Positions 7,820-15,184 of a stretch of 64,000 bases of DNA are shown one piece after another. The stretch spans positions 3,533,531 to 3,597,530 of the forward strand of contig FO203512.1 in assembly GCA_000967895.1 (NCBI GenBank), in the 5' to 3' direction. How positions within the stretch are numbered: the stretch's first letter is position 1; the number at the start of each line of letters is the position of its first letter. The position numbers and the translations under genes are program-made. The DNA comes from Oleispira antarctica RB-8 (lineage in GTDB: Bacteria > Pseudomonadota > Gammaproteobacteria > Pseudomonadales > Oceanobacteraceae). Under the pieces are notes generated by a model. That model was given only the letters and a program-made list of their open reading frames with translations. It was not told the DNA's origin and made no database searches.

Positions 7820-9382
7820 ATGACAGATTTTGATGCCATCGTGATTGGCGCTGGGAATGCAGGCTTAACCGCCGCAACGGCCCTACAAAGAGGCGGCGCA
7901 CGCACATTATTACTAGAGCGCCATAATATTCCAGGTGGCTGCGCGACCTCCTTTGTCCGTGGTGAATTCGAATTTGAAGTTGCATTGCATCAGCTGAGCG
8001 GTATGGGGACCAAGAAAAACCCCTTTATTATGCGTAAGATTTTCACTGACTTAGGCATTATGGACCAGCTTAATATTGTGGAAGAACGTGAACTTTATCG
8101 TCTTGTTTTACCCTCAACAGAAAATTCTGAGCATGAGATAGACGTTACACTGCCAGCCAACATTAAAGCCCTTAAAAAAACGCTGATCTCTCACTACCCA
8201 GAAGAAGCTGACAACATTGAAGCGTATTTAACGCTGTGTGAAAAATTGTCTCTTGAGTGCTTTATGGCATTGCCCAGAGCACAGAAAATGGGCGATCAAA
8301 AAGTATTAGAATCCAGCTGCCCCAACTATTTAAAATACGGTTTAACACCGTCAAAAGATGTTTTAGATGAATTCTTCGAAAACAAAGATCTAAAAGCGGT
8401 TATAGCGGCATATTGGTGTTACATAGGTTTGCCCCCTAAAGACATTCCATTTTGTGATTTGGCCGTGATGATCTATGCCTACGCGGCATTTAAACCTAGC
8501 CATGTTCAAGGGGGTTCACAAGCCATTTCAAGTGCTTTGTTAGAATCCTTTTTAAACGCTGGCGGTAAAGTATTGTTTAATACGGGTGCAGCAAAAATCA
8601 TCACTGAAAACGAAAAAATAAAAGCCGTGCAAACAGAACACGGGGATATTTTTAGTTGCGATCATGTTATTTCGAATACCAGCCCTCAACATACCTTCAA
8701 TGAGCTATTGGATATTCCTACACCTAAAAAAGCGGCCGATGATATGAAATCTCGTCGCTTAGGCACCTCAGCGTTTGTATTGTATTTAGGCCTAGACTGC
8801 ACGCCAAAAGAACTAGGAATAACGGCGGCATCAAACTTTATTATTGATGATAGAGATGAAGAAGTCGCCTTTGAAACAATGAAAGGAATACATAACCCGA
8901 CTCATACAATGCTCACTTGCTATAACCATGATGATCCGAGTTTTGCTCCCGAAGGAAAGTCATCCTTGTCCTTACTTTGTCTGCAATACGGTCAAGCATG
9001 GCAAGATTTGGCCGTAGAAGATTACGCCAAAGCAAAATATGATTTTGCTGACAAACTTATCGAACATGCCGAACGCGTATTTCCTAATATTCGAAAAAAC
9101 ATCGAAGAAGTTGAAGTAGCGACACCGCTCACCATGATGCGTTATTTGAATACTCCAGGCGGTGCTATTTATGGCTTCCAACAAAATACCCAAGACGCCG
9201 TGATGTTTCGTGAACGCATCGATACTATCTCTGGTTTGCATATGGCAGGCAGCTGGAATGGTATGGGCGGTTTTCAACCAACGTATATGATCGGTGAAAG
9301 CACAGCACGAGCCGTGTTAAAAAAGATCAAAAATAAAACCTCTCAATCAGAAACCATTAAGCAGGAGTCATCTCATGCCTAG
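7820..9382 (+). CDS. FAD-dependent oxidoreductase of the phytoene desaturase / retinol saturase group
   Basis: 520 residues with an N-terminal dinucleotide-binding motif (DAIVIGAGNAGLTAATAL), a following LLLERHNIPGGCATSF segment typical of CrtI-like amine oxidase-fold flavoproteins, and a C-terminal FAD-contact stretch (MAGSWNGMGGFQPTYMIGESTARAVLKK). The family desaturates, isomerises or saturates polyene and lipid substrates. No carotenoid genes are nearby, so a carotenoid role is unlikely from context. The next gene overlaps by 8 bp and encodes a reductase that could supply electrons, suggesting a two-component redox system acting on a lipid-like substrate. Substrate unknown. Confidence 0.85.
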   Translation: MTDFDAIVIGAGNAGLTAATALQRGGARTLLLERHNIPGGCATSFVRGEFEFEVALHQLSGMGTKKNPFIMRKIFTDLGIMDQLNIVEERELYRLVLPSTENSEHEIDVTLPANIKALKKTLISHYPEEADNIEAYLTLCEKLSLECFMALPRAQKMGDQKVLESSCPNYLKYGLTPSKDVLDEFFENKDLKAVIAAYWCYIGLPPKDIPFCDLAVMIYAYAAFKPSHVQGGSQAISSALLESFLNAGGKVLFNTGAAKIITENEKIKAVQTEHGDIFSCDHVISNTSPQHTFNELLDIPTPKKAADDMKSRRLGTSAFVLYLGLDCTPKELGITAASNFIIDDRDEEVAFETMKGIHNPTHTMLTCYNHDDPSFAPEGKSSLSLLCLQYGQAWQDLAVEDYAKAKYDFADKLIEHAERVFPNIRKNIEEVEVATPLTMMRYLNTPGGAIYGFQQNTQDAVMFRERIDTISGLHMAGSWNGMGGFQPTYMIGESTARAVLKKIKNKTSQSETIKQESSHA

Positions 9383-10619
9383 CAATCATTCTAATAGCAA
9401 CGACAATACTCGTTCCGGCAAAAAGAATACTATTTTACATGCCGTGAACGGTTATCAGAATGCGTTGGATCATCAGCGAGAACTGGTTAAAACAGGCACC
9501 GATTTTAACGAAGAAAATGGTTTGGTCGCTAGAACGATTGCAAGCTTGCACCCTAAGCGTTTGAAACTAATTGTTAGCGAAGTGATTGAAGATACGGCAA
9601 GTACAAAAACGTTGCGCTTTAAAGCTGAAGATAATTTCCTACCTCCGTTTCAAGCGGGACAGTACATCAACCTGTTTGTGAATATTGAGGGGACTGAAAC
9701 CGCGCGCCCTTATGCGATATCTTCTGCTCCACAAGAAAGAGGATTTTATGACCTAACGATTAAGCGTGTTGCTGATGGATTTGTCTCACATTTTTTACTC
9801 AATGATGTAAAAGTCGGTGATCGCTTTCAAAGCACAGGCCCTATGGGAACGTTTTATCATAACCCGTTATTTCATGGTGATGATTTAGTATTTCTTGCAG
9901 GCGGCTCAGGCATTGCTCCGGCCAGAAGTATGATTCTTAACATGATTGAGAATAGACGCGCCTTAAATACACAAACAGCGCCAAAAATGCATCTTATTTA
10001 TGCTTCCAGTTACGAAGCAGATGTCATTTATGAACGTGAACTAAAACAGCTAGAGAAAGCACACGAATTTTTAACGATTACTTGGTTGATTTCTCGTCCG
10101 ACAAAAGACTATAAAGGCCGCACTGGGCATGTAAATGCAGAGCTGCTAACAGCGCTATTAGGAAGTGACTTAGACACACTACAAGCCAAAATGTTTTATA
10201 TCTGCGGCCCCACCAGCTTCCATGATTTTTGTGACGAGCAGTTAAAGCAGCTAAAAGTCAAAGCAAGACGTGTTCGTATTGAATGTAATGGCCCACCTAA
10301 GCATCCTGAAAAATTATCAGGTTGGCCAGAAAACTTGATTGCGACGGATAAAGTAAAAGTAACTATTCATAAAGCCGATGGCAGCCAAGGTGTATTTGAA
10401 GCGAGAGTAGATGAGCCATTATTAAACAGTATGGAACGTCACGGCTATAGCGCTGAGAATGCTTGTCGATCCGGAGAGTGCAGTTTATGCCGGGTTAAAG
10501 TATTGAAAGGTTCGGTATTCAATCCTGCAGAAGCACGCTTACGCTCCACCGATGAAGCCTATGGTTGGTGTCACTCTTGTGTTGCTTTTCCGACCAGTGA
10601 TGTTGAGTTGTTAGTGTAG
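9375..10619 (+). CDS. Three-domain NAD(P)H:flavin/ferredoxin reductase
   Basis: 414 residues. After a polar N-terminal extension of about 70 residues come an FAD-binding domain (RPYAISSAP), an NAD(P)-binding domain (GGSGIAPARSM, then YICGP) and a C-terminal plant-type [2Fe-2S] domain. Its ligands fit C364-x4-C369-x2-C372-x29-C402. This is the layout of oxygenase reductases such as vanillate or hydroxylase reductases in reverse-linked form. Overlap with the preceding flavoprotein gene indicates a shared operon and probably an electron-transfer pair. The electron acceptor is inferred only from neighbourhood. Confidence 0.88.
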   Translation: MPSNHSNSNDNTRSGKKNTILHAVNGYQNALDHQRELVKTGTDFNEENGLVARTIASLHPKRLKLIVSEVIEDTASTKTLRFKAEDNFLPPFQAGQYINLFVNIEGTETARPYAISSAPQERGFYDLTIKRVADGFVSHFLLNDVKVGDRFQSTGPMGTFYHNPLFHGDDLVFLAGGSGIAPARSMILNMIENRRALNTQTAPKMHLIYASSYEADVIYERELKQLEKAHEFLTITWLISRPTKDYKGRTGHVNAELLTALLGSDLDTLQAKMFYICGPTSFHDFCDEQLKQLKVKARRVRIECNGPPKHPEKLSGWPENLIATDKVKVTIHKADGSQGVFEARVDEPLLNSMERHGYSAENACRSGECSLCRVKVLKGSVFNPAEARLRSTDEAYGWCHSCVAFPTSDVELLV

Positions 10620-10673
10620 ATAACTGGTGTAGATACAGGTATGGACCTGCGAGTTTAAAGAGTCATAGCAATA

Positions 10674-11330
10674 CTAAAATGAATCTTTAAACTGGTCCGC
10701 AAGAGGTGTGGCAGCGGCTAAGAAGTGCTTAAAGCTGGTTCCTTCGGGAACTTGAATATGGCCTTCAATTACGAGCGCTGCCATACCATGCACCATTGAC
10801 CATGCGCCTAACGCTTGCGCTTTTACTCGTTCATCTGTATCACCGCGCAACGCAAAGGCCTCACGCAATAAAATAAAAGGCTTTTTACTGCTTTCTATAA
10901 AAGGGCTATTAACAGCATTCGTCTTAACATTAGATTCTGTCTGCGTATCACCCTTCTTATTCTTACGCCCTGTGGTTTCGACCTGACCTAACATCAATCG
11001 GTATAATTGAGGATTGCTGGTAGCAAACTCTAAATAGCTTGCACCATACGCCAAAATTAATTCACCGGCTGATACGGTTTTTTTCGCTGTTAGCGCATGT
11101 GCTACCGCTTCCATGGTATCGGCCATTTGCACAAAACCTGCTTCTGCAATACTGGTAATTAATTCTTTTTTATTCTTAAAGTGTGCATAGGGAGCCATGT
11201 GAGAAACACCCACTTCTGCTGCAATTGCACGTAAAGACAAAGCATCAGCACCATCACGTAATAAAATCGTATTGGCCGCTTCAATTAAAGAAGCTTTCAA
11301 ATCACCATGATGATACTTGTTAGAACTCAT
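10674..11330 (-). CDS. TetR/AcrR-family transcriptional regulator
   Basis: 218 residues. The N-terminal helix-turn-helix (ALSLRAIAAEVGVSHMAPYAHFKNKKELITSIAEAGF) is typical of TetR proteins and the C-terminal half fits the WHG/TetR_C_33 ligand-binding type. It is convergent with the flavoprotein-reductase operon and is the obvious candidate regulator of it. The palindrome at 7763-7775 is a possible target. Its inducer is unknown. Confidence 0.88.
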   Translation of the reverse strand: MSSNKYHHGDLKASLIEAANTILLRDGADALSLRAIAAEVGVSHMAPYAHFKNKKELITSIAEAGFVQMADTMEAVAHALTAKKTVSAGELILAYGASYLEFATSNPQLYRLMLGQVETTGRKNKKGDTQTESNVKTNAVNSPFIESSKKPFILLREAFALRGDTDERVKAQALGAWSMVHGMAALVIEGHIQVPEGTSFKHFLAAATPLADQFKDSF

Positions 11331-11409
11331 ATGAAAATAGATCCGAGAAGGTAGAAATAGTTAAAGTATACCTCAAACACCTTATTGCGTAATATCAAGC
11401 CTGTAAATA

Positions 11410-12144
11410 TTAACTATTTATCGCGGAGCCTACCTCAAGTGCTTCGAACCAGTCGAAGAACTGTTCAATTTCTTTACCTCTAAAGATACGCCCATGTTGA
11501 GGTAACATCATTTCGATATCCAGCTTACGAACACGATTGAGCCAATTCATTTTGGCGGCATTACTGGGCATCCAACGTTGATGAAAAAACCGCATTTTAT
11601 CGCAATGGCTATCAAAGTCTTCAATGTATAACGAGCTATCTTGTGGCTCTAATGCCGCGCCGATATCACCAGAAAATAAAATTTTAGCAACTGGATCATA
11701 CACATTAAAGTTAGCTGAAGAATGCATATAATGAGCTGGAATAAAATGCAAAACCGAATCACCAATGGTTAACTGCCCACCGCCATCTTCGATGCCGCAA
11801 AACTCAATATTCTCGCAACCAAAATGACGAATAAAACCTTCCCATAAATTAGGGGTATACAACTTGGCATTTGGAATAACCTGATCCCACATGCCTAAAG
11901 ATGAAATAATATCGGGGTCTTGGTGCGAGGCAAATAAATGCGTGACTTGCTCGATGGGAATAAACTTTAGAATGGTCGATAGCATCGATGAAAATATTTC
12001 AATGCCTCCAGGATCTAATATGACAGATTCGTTGCCACTCACGACCATATACTGATTGGTATCAATTATTTTATCGGGCTTAGTCGGGTCTCTAGCAAAG
12101 ACATACCACTGGTGTTTATCATCAAATAAGAGTTTAGCTTCCAT
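11410..12144 (-). CDS. ODP/FprA-like di-iron metallo-beta-lactamase-fold protein
   Basis: 244 residues from the ATG at 12144, supported by an AAGGAAG site six bases upstream (a TTG two codons earlier is less likely). The fold is metallo-beta-lactamase, with the metal ligands of the FprA/oxygen-binding di-iron group: SHQDPDIIS in place of HxExD(H), HYMHS, SGDIG and LPQHG. There is no flavodoxin domain, so it is not a flavodiiron reductase but resembles stand-alone ODP proteins, which bind O2 or peroxide at a di-iron centre and have been tied to chemotaxis sensing. The following gene on the same strand side encodes a chemoreceptor-hairpin-like protein, which supports a sensory role. Confidence 0.8.
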   Translation of the reverse strand: MEAKLLFDDKHQWYVFARDPTKPDKIIDTNQYMVVSGNESVILDPGGIEIFSSMLSTILKFIPIEQVTHLFASHQDPDIISSLGMWDQVIPNAKLYTPNLWEGFIRHFGCENIEFCGIEDGGGQLTIGDSVLHFIPAHYMHSSANFNVYDPVAKILFSGDIGAALEPQDSSLYIEDFDSHCDKMRFFHQRWMPSNAAKMNWLNRVRKLDIEMMLPQHGRIFRGKEIEQFFDWFEALEVGSAINS

Positions 12145-12176
12145 ATACAACTTCCTTTAATGGCTAATCGAATTAT

Positions 12177-12779
12177 TTATGACTGTAATAATCGATCGAT
12201 ATAATTCTTAGCACCAATGACATGCTGTTTTATTTTTTCTGAAAAGACGTCAATATTATCGGCCATGTCGTCTAATATGCCTTGATACTCGTCAGTTTGT
12301 GTTGCTTCTAAGCGAAATGAAACCGCGATGACCCGGCTGGCCTGCATGTATTGTTGAATCTCTTCCAGCTGGCTTTCCAGCTTTCGTATTTCAATATTAA
12401 AGCGGTTATTTAATTCAAGCTGATGTGTTTGGATATCGTGAACAATCTGTTCAACATTATCATTGGCATTTTTTTCTTGGCTATCGAATAAGTGCCCTAT
12501 TAAGGTATTAAGACGCCAGCGCTCTACGGCCATTTGGGAGATATCTAACGAGATAGTATTAATGTCTTCGGCGAGTTTGATGGTTTTTAAGGCAAGGTCG
12601 GCAAAGTATTCTGAGATGACTTTTAAGCCAGCAACGCGGCTTCCTGCGCGATGAACGACCGCTTGAGAATTTTTAGCCGCCAGTGATAATTGCCGGGCAA
12701 TTAAACTGGCGCGATAAAGCTCTCCCGCGACCTGTGACGCAGTAACAGCAGATTTGACGGGGCTGTATTCTTTAACCAT
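12177..12779 (-). CDS. Soluble coiled-coil protein with a chemoreceptor-hairpin-like segment
   Basis: 200 residues from the ATG at 12779, no signal peptide or membrane segment. Residues about 20-75 (IARQLSLAAKNSQAVV, HRAGSRVAGLKVISEY, FADLALKT) resemble the signalling tip of methyl-accepting chemotaxis proteins, where an AARAGExGRGFAVVAxEVRxLA pattern is usual, but the match is degenerate. The remainder is long amphipathic helix. It is transcribed just ahead of the ODP-like gene (33 bp apart). I infer a cytosolic receptor-like partner transmitting the di-iron protein's state. It could instead be only a structural coiled coil. Confidence 0.6.
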   Translation of the reverse strand: MVKEYSPVKSAVTASQVAGELYRASLIARQLSLAAKNSQAVVHRAGSRVAGLKVISEYFADLALKTIKLAEDINTISLDISQMAVERWRLNTLIGHLFDSQEKNANDNVEQIVHDIQTHQLELNNRFNIEIRKLESQLEEIQQYMQASRVIAVSFRLEATQTDEYQGILDDMADNIDVFSEKIKQHVIGAKNYIDRLLQS

Positions 12780-12790
12780 AAGCAAGGCTT

Positions 12791-12802
12791 CATAACGTTA
12801 TG
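12791..12802. promoter_or_regulatory. Palindrome CATAACGTTATG upstream of the coiled-coil/ODP pair
   Basis: A perfect 12-bp palindrome lies 11 bp before the first codon of the two-gene unit. Its position over the leader fits an operator, but no regulator is assigned. Confidence 0.35.
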
Positions 12803-12859
12803 TGTGTACTATCAAAAAGCATAGTCGACATAACTAATGAACTTATGTTTATTTAACCA

Positions 12860-13537
12860 CTACATCATTTCTTTAACCGTACCAATGGCGCTGCCAACAC
12901 CTACTTTTAGCTTAAGCTTAAACAGCTCATAAGATTCACCTGCGCTAAGTTCTTCGTTATCGCTGCAGCGAGGATCGGTTCGTTGAATCAAATCAATCAC
13001 TTCTTTTGTAATTGGAATCGTTTCACAGCCGTGAGTATCTTCACAGACCATATCCCACTGTGGCTTAGCTTGAATGTGGCAAGCAAAGCAATTGCCGCCA
13101 AAGCGATTCACAACATCGGCAAAGCCGCGCTTACGGATTTCTGAGCCTTCTTCCGAAACATCCAGCTCAAAGAACTCCCAATCTTTTGTCACAGGGCTAT
13201 AGCCTACTTCGTGCTTAACCATGACTTCACCAGGCACCAACTGCACAACAGAACCAGGGGGATAAACTCCACCCGTTTCAGAGTTCGCTACCGCTAGCGT
13301 GCCCTCAAGATCGCCTTTTAAATTATCCACATAAAAGCCACGTACTTTCGTCATATCACGAATACAGGTGAATGTACTCGCCGTAACTGGTAATTGCCCT
13401 TGCGCGGTTACAGCTAAAGGCACTTCATTCTTACTATCACTAACCTTATCTGCGGCTGAGACGCTAAATGCCATCCCCATGGATGCTATACCCAAGGTAA
13501 ATATAACGGCTGCCTTACTTGTCCACGTCTTAATCAT
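12860..13537 (-). CDS. Exported cytochrome P460-like c-type heme protein
   Basis: 225 residues with a signal peptide (cleavage likely after AFSVSA, about residue 28) and one CxxCH heme motif, CFACH, at about residues 147-151. The arrangement, with a beta-rich N-terminal half (WEFFELDVSEEG before the motif) and the heme site in the C-terminal half, resembles the cytochrome P460/c'-beta family, some members of which oxidise hydroxylamine or handle NO. The extra Cys residues after the motif (MVCEDTHGCETIP) are unusual. The gene is divergent from the ECF sigma gene. Family assignment is tentative; covalent heme attachment is well supported. Confidence 0.65.
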   Translation of the reverse strand: MIKTWTSKAAVIFTLGIASMGMAFSVSAADKVSDSKNEVPLAVTAQGQLPVTASTFTCIRDMTKVRGFYVDNLKGDLEGTLAVANSETGGVYPPGSVVQLVPGEVMVKHEVGYSPVTKDWEFFELDVSEEGSEIRKRGFADVVNRFGGNCFACHIQAKPQWDMVCEDTHGCETIPITKEVIDLIQRTDPRCSDNEELSAGESYELFKLKLKVGVGSAIGTVKEMM

Positions 13538-13562
13538 TGTTTTATCCCTTTAAATAATCACC

Positions 13563-13577
13563 ACAATATTATATTGT
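13563..13577. promoter_or_regulatory. Inverted repeat upstream of the P460-like gene
   Basis: ACAATA-TTA-TATTGT is a perfect inverted repeat 26 bp before the P460-like start codon. AT-rich repeats of this size occur by chance, so this is only a candidate operator. Confidence 0.25.
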
Positions 13578-13658
13578 TCAAAACAGTATTGCACACAATA
13601 AATATAATAATTTTTAAGCAAGACCAGTGCATAAGCGCACGATGCCGGACTCGGATTT

Positions 13659-13684
13659 TGCATCCAAAAGCCAAACATGTACGT
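13659..13684 (+). promoter_or_regulatory. Candidate ECF promoter of the sigma factor gene (autoregulation)
   Basis: TGCATCCA, 15 bases, then CGT. The same element with identical spacing is found before the DUF4331 operon at 15113-15138. The form resembles the CATCC / CGT promoter elements of SigK-type ECF factors, and the encoded anti-sigma belongs to the RskA type. It ends 46 bp before the sigma start. Confidence 0.6.
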
Positions 13685-13730
13685 ATCATTCTTAATACTA
13701 ATAATTCTAACCTACGAGAAAGCTTATAAC

Positions 13731-14270
13731 ATGATGAATAAAGACTCACTTTTGGAACTACTCAGTGCTGCAGCACTAGGAGATAAGCAAGCCTTTGCTA
13801 GTTTGTATAATGCAACGAGTAGTCAATTGTTTGCGGTTAGTTTAAAAATGCTAGGCCGACGTGAATTAGCAGAAGAAGCACTGCAAGAAGCCTATGTAAA
13901 AATTTGGCATAACGCGGCGGAGTATCAACATGGTAAAGGCGCTGTACTCACATGGATGATCAGTATCGTACGCTATCGTGCCCTAGACATGCTGCGATAT
14001 CAGAAGGTGCGAAAAGAAGATCAAATTTCTGAAGAATATGAGCCACCAGCACCCGACCTTCAAATTGACAATGGACCTGAAGTCAATAAAAGCAAACTGG
14101 ATAATTGCCTGGGTGAGCTGGGAACACAACAGAAACAAGCAATACACCTAGCCTATTACAATGGGTTATCACACCATGAAGTCGTTGGATATTTGGATAT
14201 CCCATTAGGCAGTATCAAAAGCTTAATCCGTCGTGGCTTGCAAAAATTACACAGGTGCTTAGCTCTATGA
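13731..14270 (+). CDS. ECF RNA polymerase sigma factor, SigK-like
   Basis: 179 residues with region 2 (LYNATSSQLFAVSLKMLGRRELAEEALQ, then VKIWHNA) and region 4 (HLAYYNGLSHHEVVGYLDIPLGSIKSLIRRGL), the layout of ECF factors. The open frame extends 18 codons upstream, but MMNKDS at 13731 has a GAGAAAG ribosome site and the extension overlaps the putative promoter. The stop overlaps the start of the anti-sigma gene (ATGA), so the pair is coupled. It should direct transcription of itself and the DUF4331 operon; the inducing signal is unknown. Confidence 0.9.
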   Translation: MMNKDSLLELLSAAALGDKQAFASLYNATSSQLFAVSLKMLGRRELAEEALQEAYVKIWHNAAEYQHGKGAVLTWMISIVRYRALDMLRYQKVRKEDQISEEYEPPAPDLQIDNGPEVNKSKLDNCLGELGTQQKQAIHLAYYNGLSHHEVVGYLDIPLGSIKSLIRRGLQKLHRCLAL

Positions 14271-14986
14271 ATTATTTGAATCCTCAACTCAAAGATGCAC
14301 TCGCAGCCGAATATGTATTAGGTACCTTGCACGGTGGTGCACGTCGTAGATTTCAAAAACTGATGCTGCAATACCCTAGCCTGCGTGAAGCAACTTGGCT
14401 ATGGGAACAACAGTTACATGGTTTAAATGAAAGGCTCACACCTGTTGAACCGGATGCAAAGGTATGGAACTCGATTAAAGAACAATTAATGTTTGATTCC
14501 GTACAAGATGCAGAACCGATTAAGGTTAAAAATCAGAACGTTGTTATGCTTAATACATCGCTCAATCGCGCTTGGAAAAGTGTTACTGCACTAGCCACAG
14601 CAGCGACTATTTTGATGGCGATCGTATTATTTGATAAACAAAACCCTGATGCTGTTTTGCCACAGCAAGTCGCGGTCATGCAAACCGAGCAAGCAGACAC
14701 CTTGTGGCTGATTGAAGTAGGTGAAAATAGTATCGACGTTCTCGCCACTCGCAAGCTCACCCCAGAGCCGAATAACGACTTTGAATTATGGATCGTGGCT
14801 AAAGGTATCGAGAACCCGATTTCTTTGGGACTACTGCCCAAATCAGGCAAGCTGTCGTTACCTAAACATGCTGACTTTGACTCTATGGATATTGTCGCGC
14901 TTGCCGTTAGTATTGAACCATTAAATGGCTCACCCAATGGCCTGCCTACGAAGGTACTGTATACCGCAGCATTGGCGACGTTATAG
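14267..14986 (+). CDS. RskA-type anti-sigma factor
   Basis: 239 residues from the ATG overlapping the sigma stop; a GTG at 14255 is possible but gives no better N-terminus. The N-terminal LKDALAAEYVLGTLHGGARRRFQKL is the anti-sigma domain that holds the sigma factor, without the HxxxCxxC zinc motif. One membrane segment (about residues 100-118) and a periplasmic anti-sigma-K C-terminal domain (ending LYTAALATL) follow. Release probably needs a periplasmic signal or proteolysis, as in the Mycobacterium RskA system. Confidence 0.85.
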   Translation: MNYLNPQLKDALAAEYVLGTLHGGARRRFQKLMLQYPSLREATWLWEQQLHGLNERLTPVEPDAKVWNSIKEQLMFDSVQDAEPIKVKNQNVVMLNTSLNRAWKSVTALATAATILMAIVLFDKQNPDAVLPQQVAVMQTEQADTLWLIEVGENSIDVLATRKLTPEPNNDFELWIVAKGIENPISLGLLPKSGKLSLPKHADFDSMDIVALAVSIEPLNGSPNGLPTKVLYTAALATL

Positions 14987-15025
14987 CCAATTAGCCGCTT
15001 AAAACACTGAAATAAAATCAAAATG

Positions 15026-15054
15026 GCGAGTACAGAAATGTACTCGCTTTTTTT
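15026..15054 (+). terminator. Strong intrinsic terminator after the anti-sigma gene
   Basis: GCGAGTAC and GTACTCGC form a perfect 8-bp stem with a 6-base loop, followed by seven T. It separates the sigma/anti-sigma unit from the DUF4331 operon, so the latter needs its own promoter. Confidence 0.93.
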
Positions 15055-15112
15055 ATGTATTCTCCTTAATGAAACCCGAAATAAAATTTATTTAATTCTT
15101 TTTTAAAATAAG

Positions 15113-15138
15113 TGCATCCAGATTCGAAGCTCGGCCGT
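15113..15138 (+). promoter_or_regulatory. Candidate ECF promoter of the DUF4331 operon
   Basis: TGCATCCA-N15-CGT, identical in both elements and in spacing to the one before the sigma gene, ending 46 bp before the DUF4331 start codon. Repetition in the two intergenic regions next to an ECF factor is the main support. Confidence 0.62.
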
Positions 15139-15184
15139 TTATTACTATGAACATATTAATAACAATGAATAAAAGGACCGAATT

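Noticed and set aside
13677-13730. Longer N-terminus for the ECF sigma factor
   Set aside because: It overlaps the promoter-like element; the start at 13731 has a good ribosome site.
14533-15021. Minus-strand open frame of 162 codons
   Set aside because: Antisense to the anti-sigma gene and running into its terminator; no ribosome site or family likeness.
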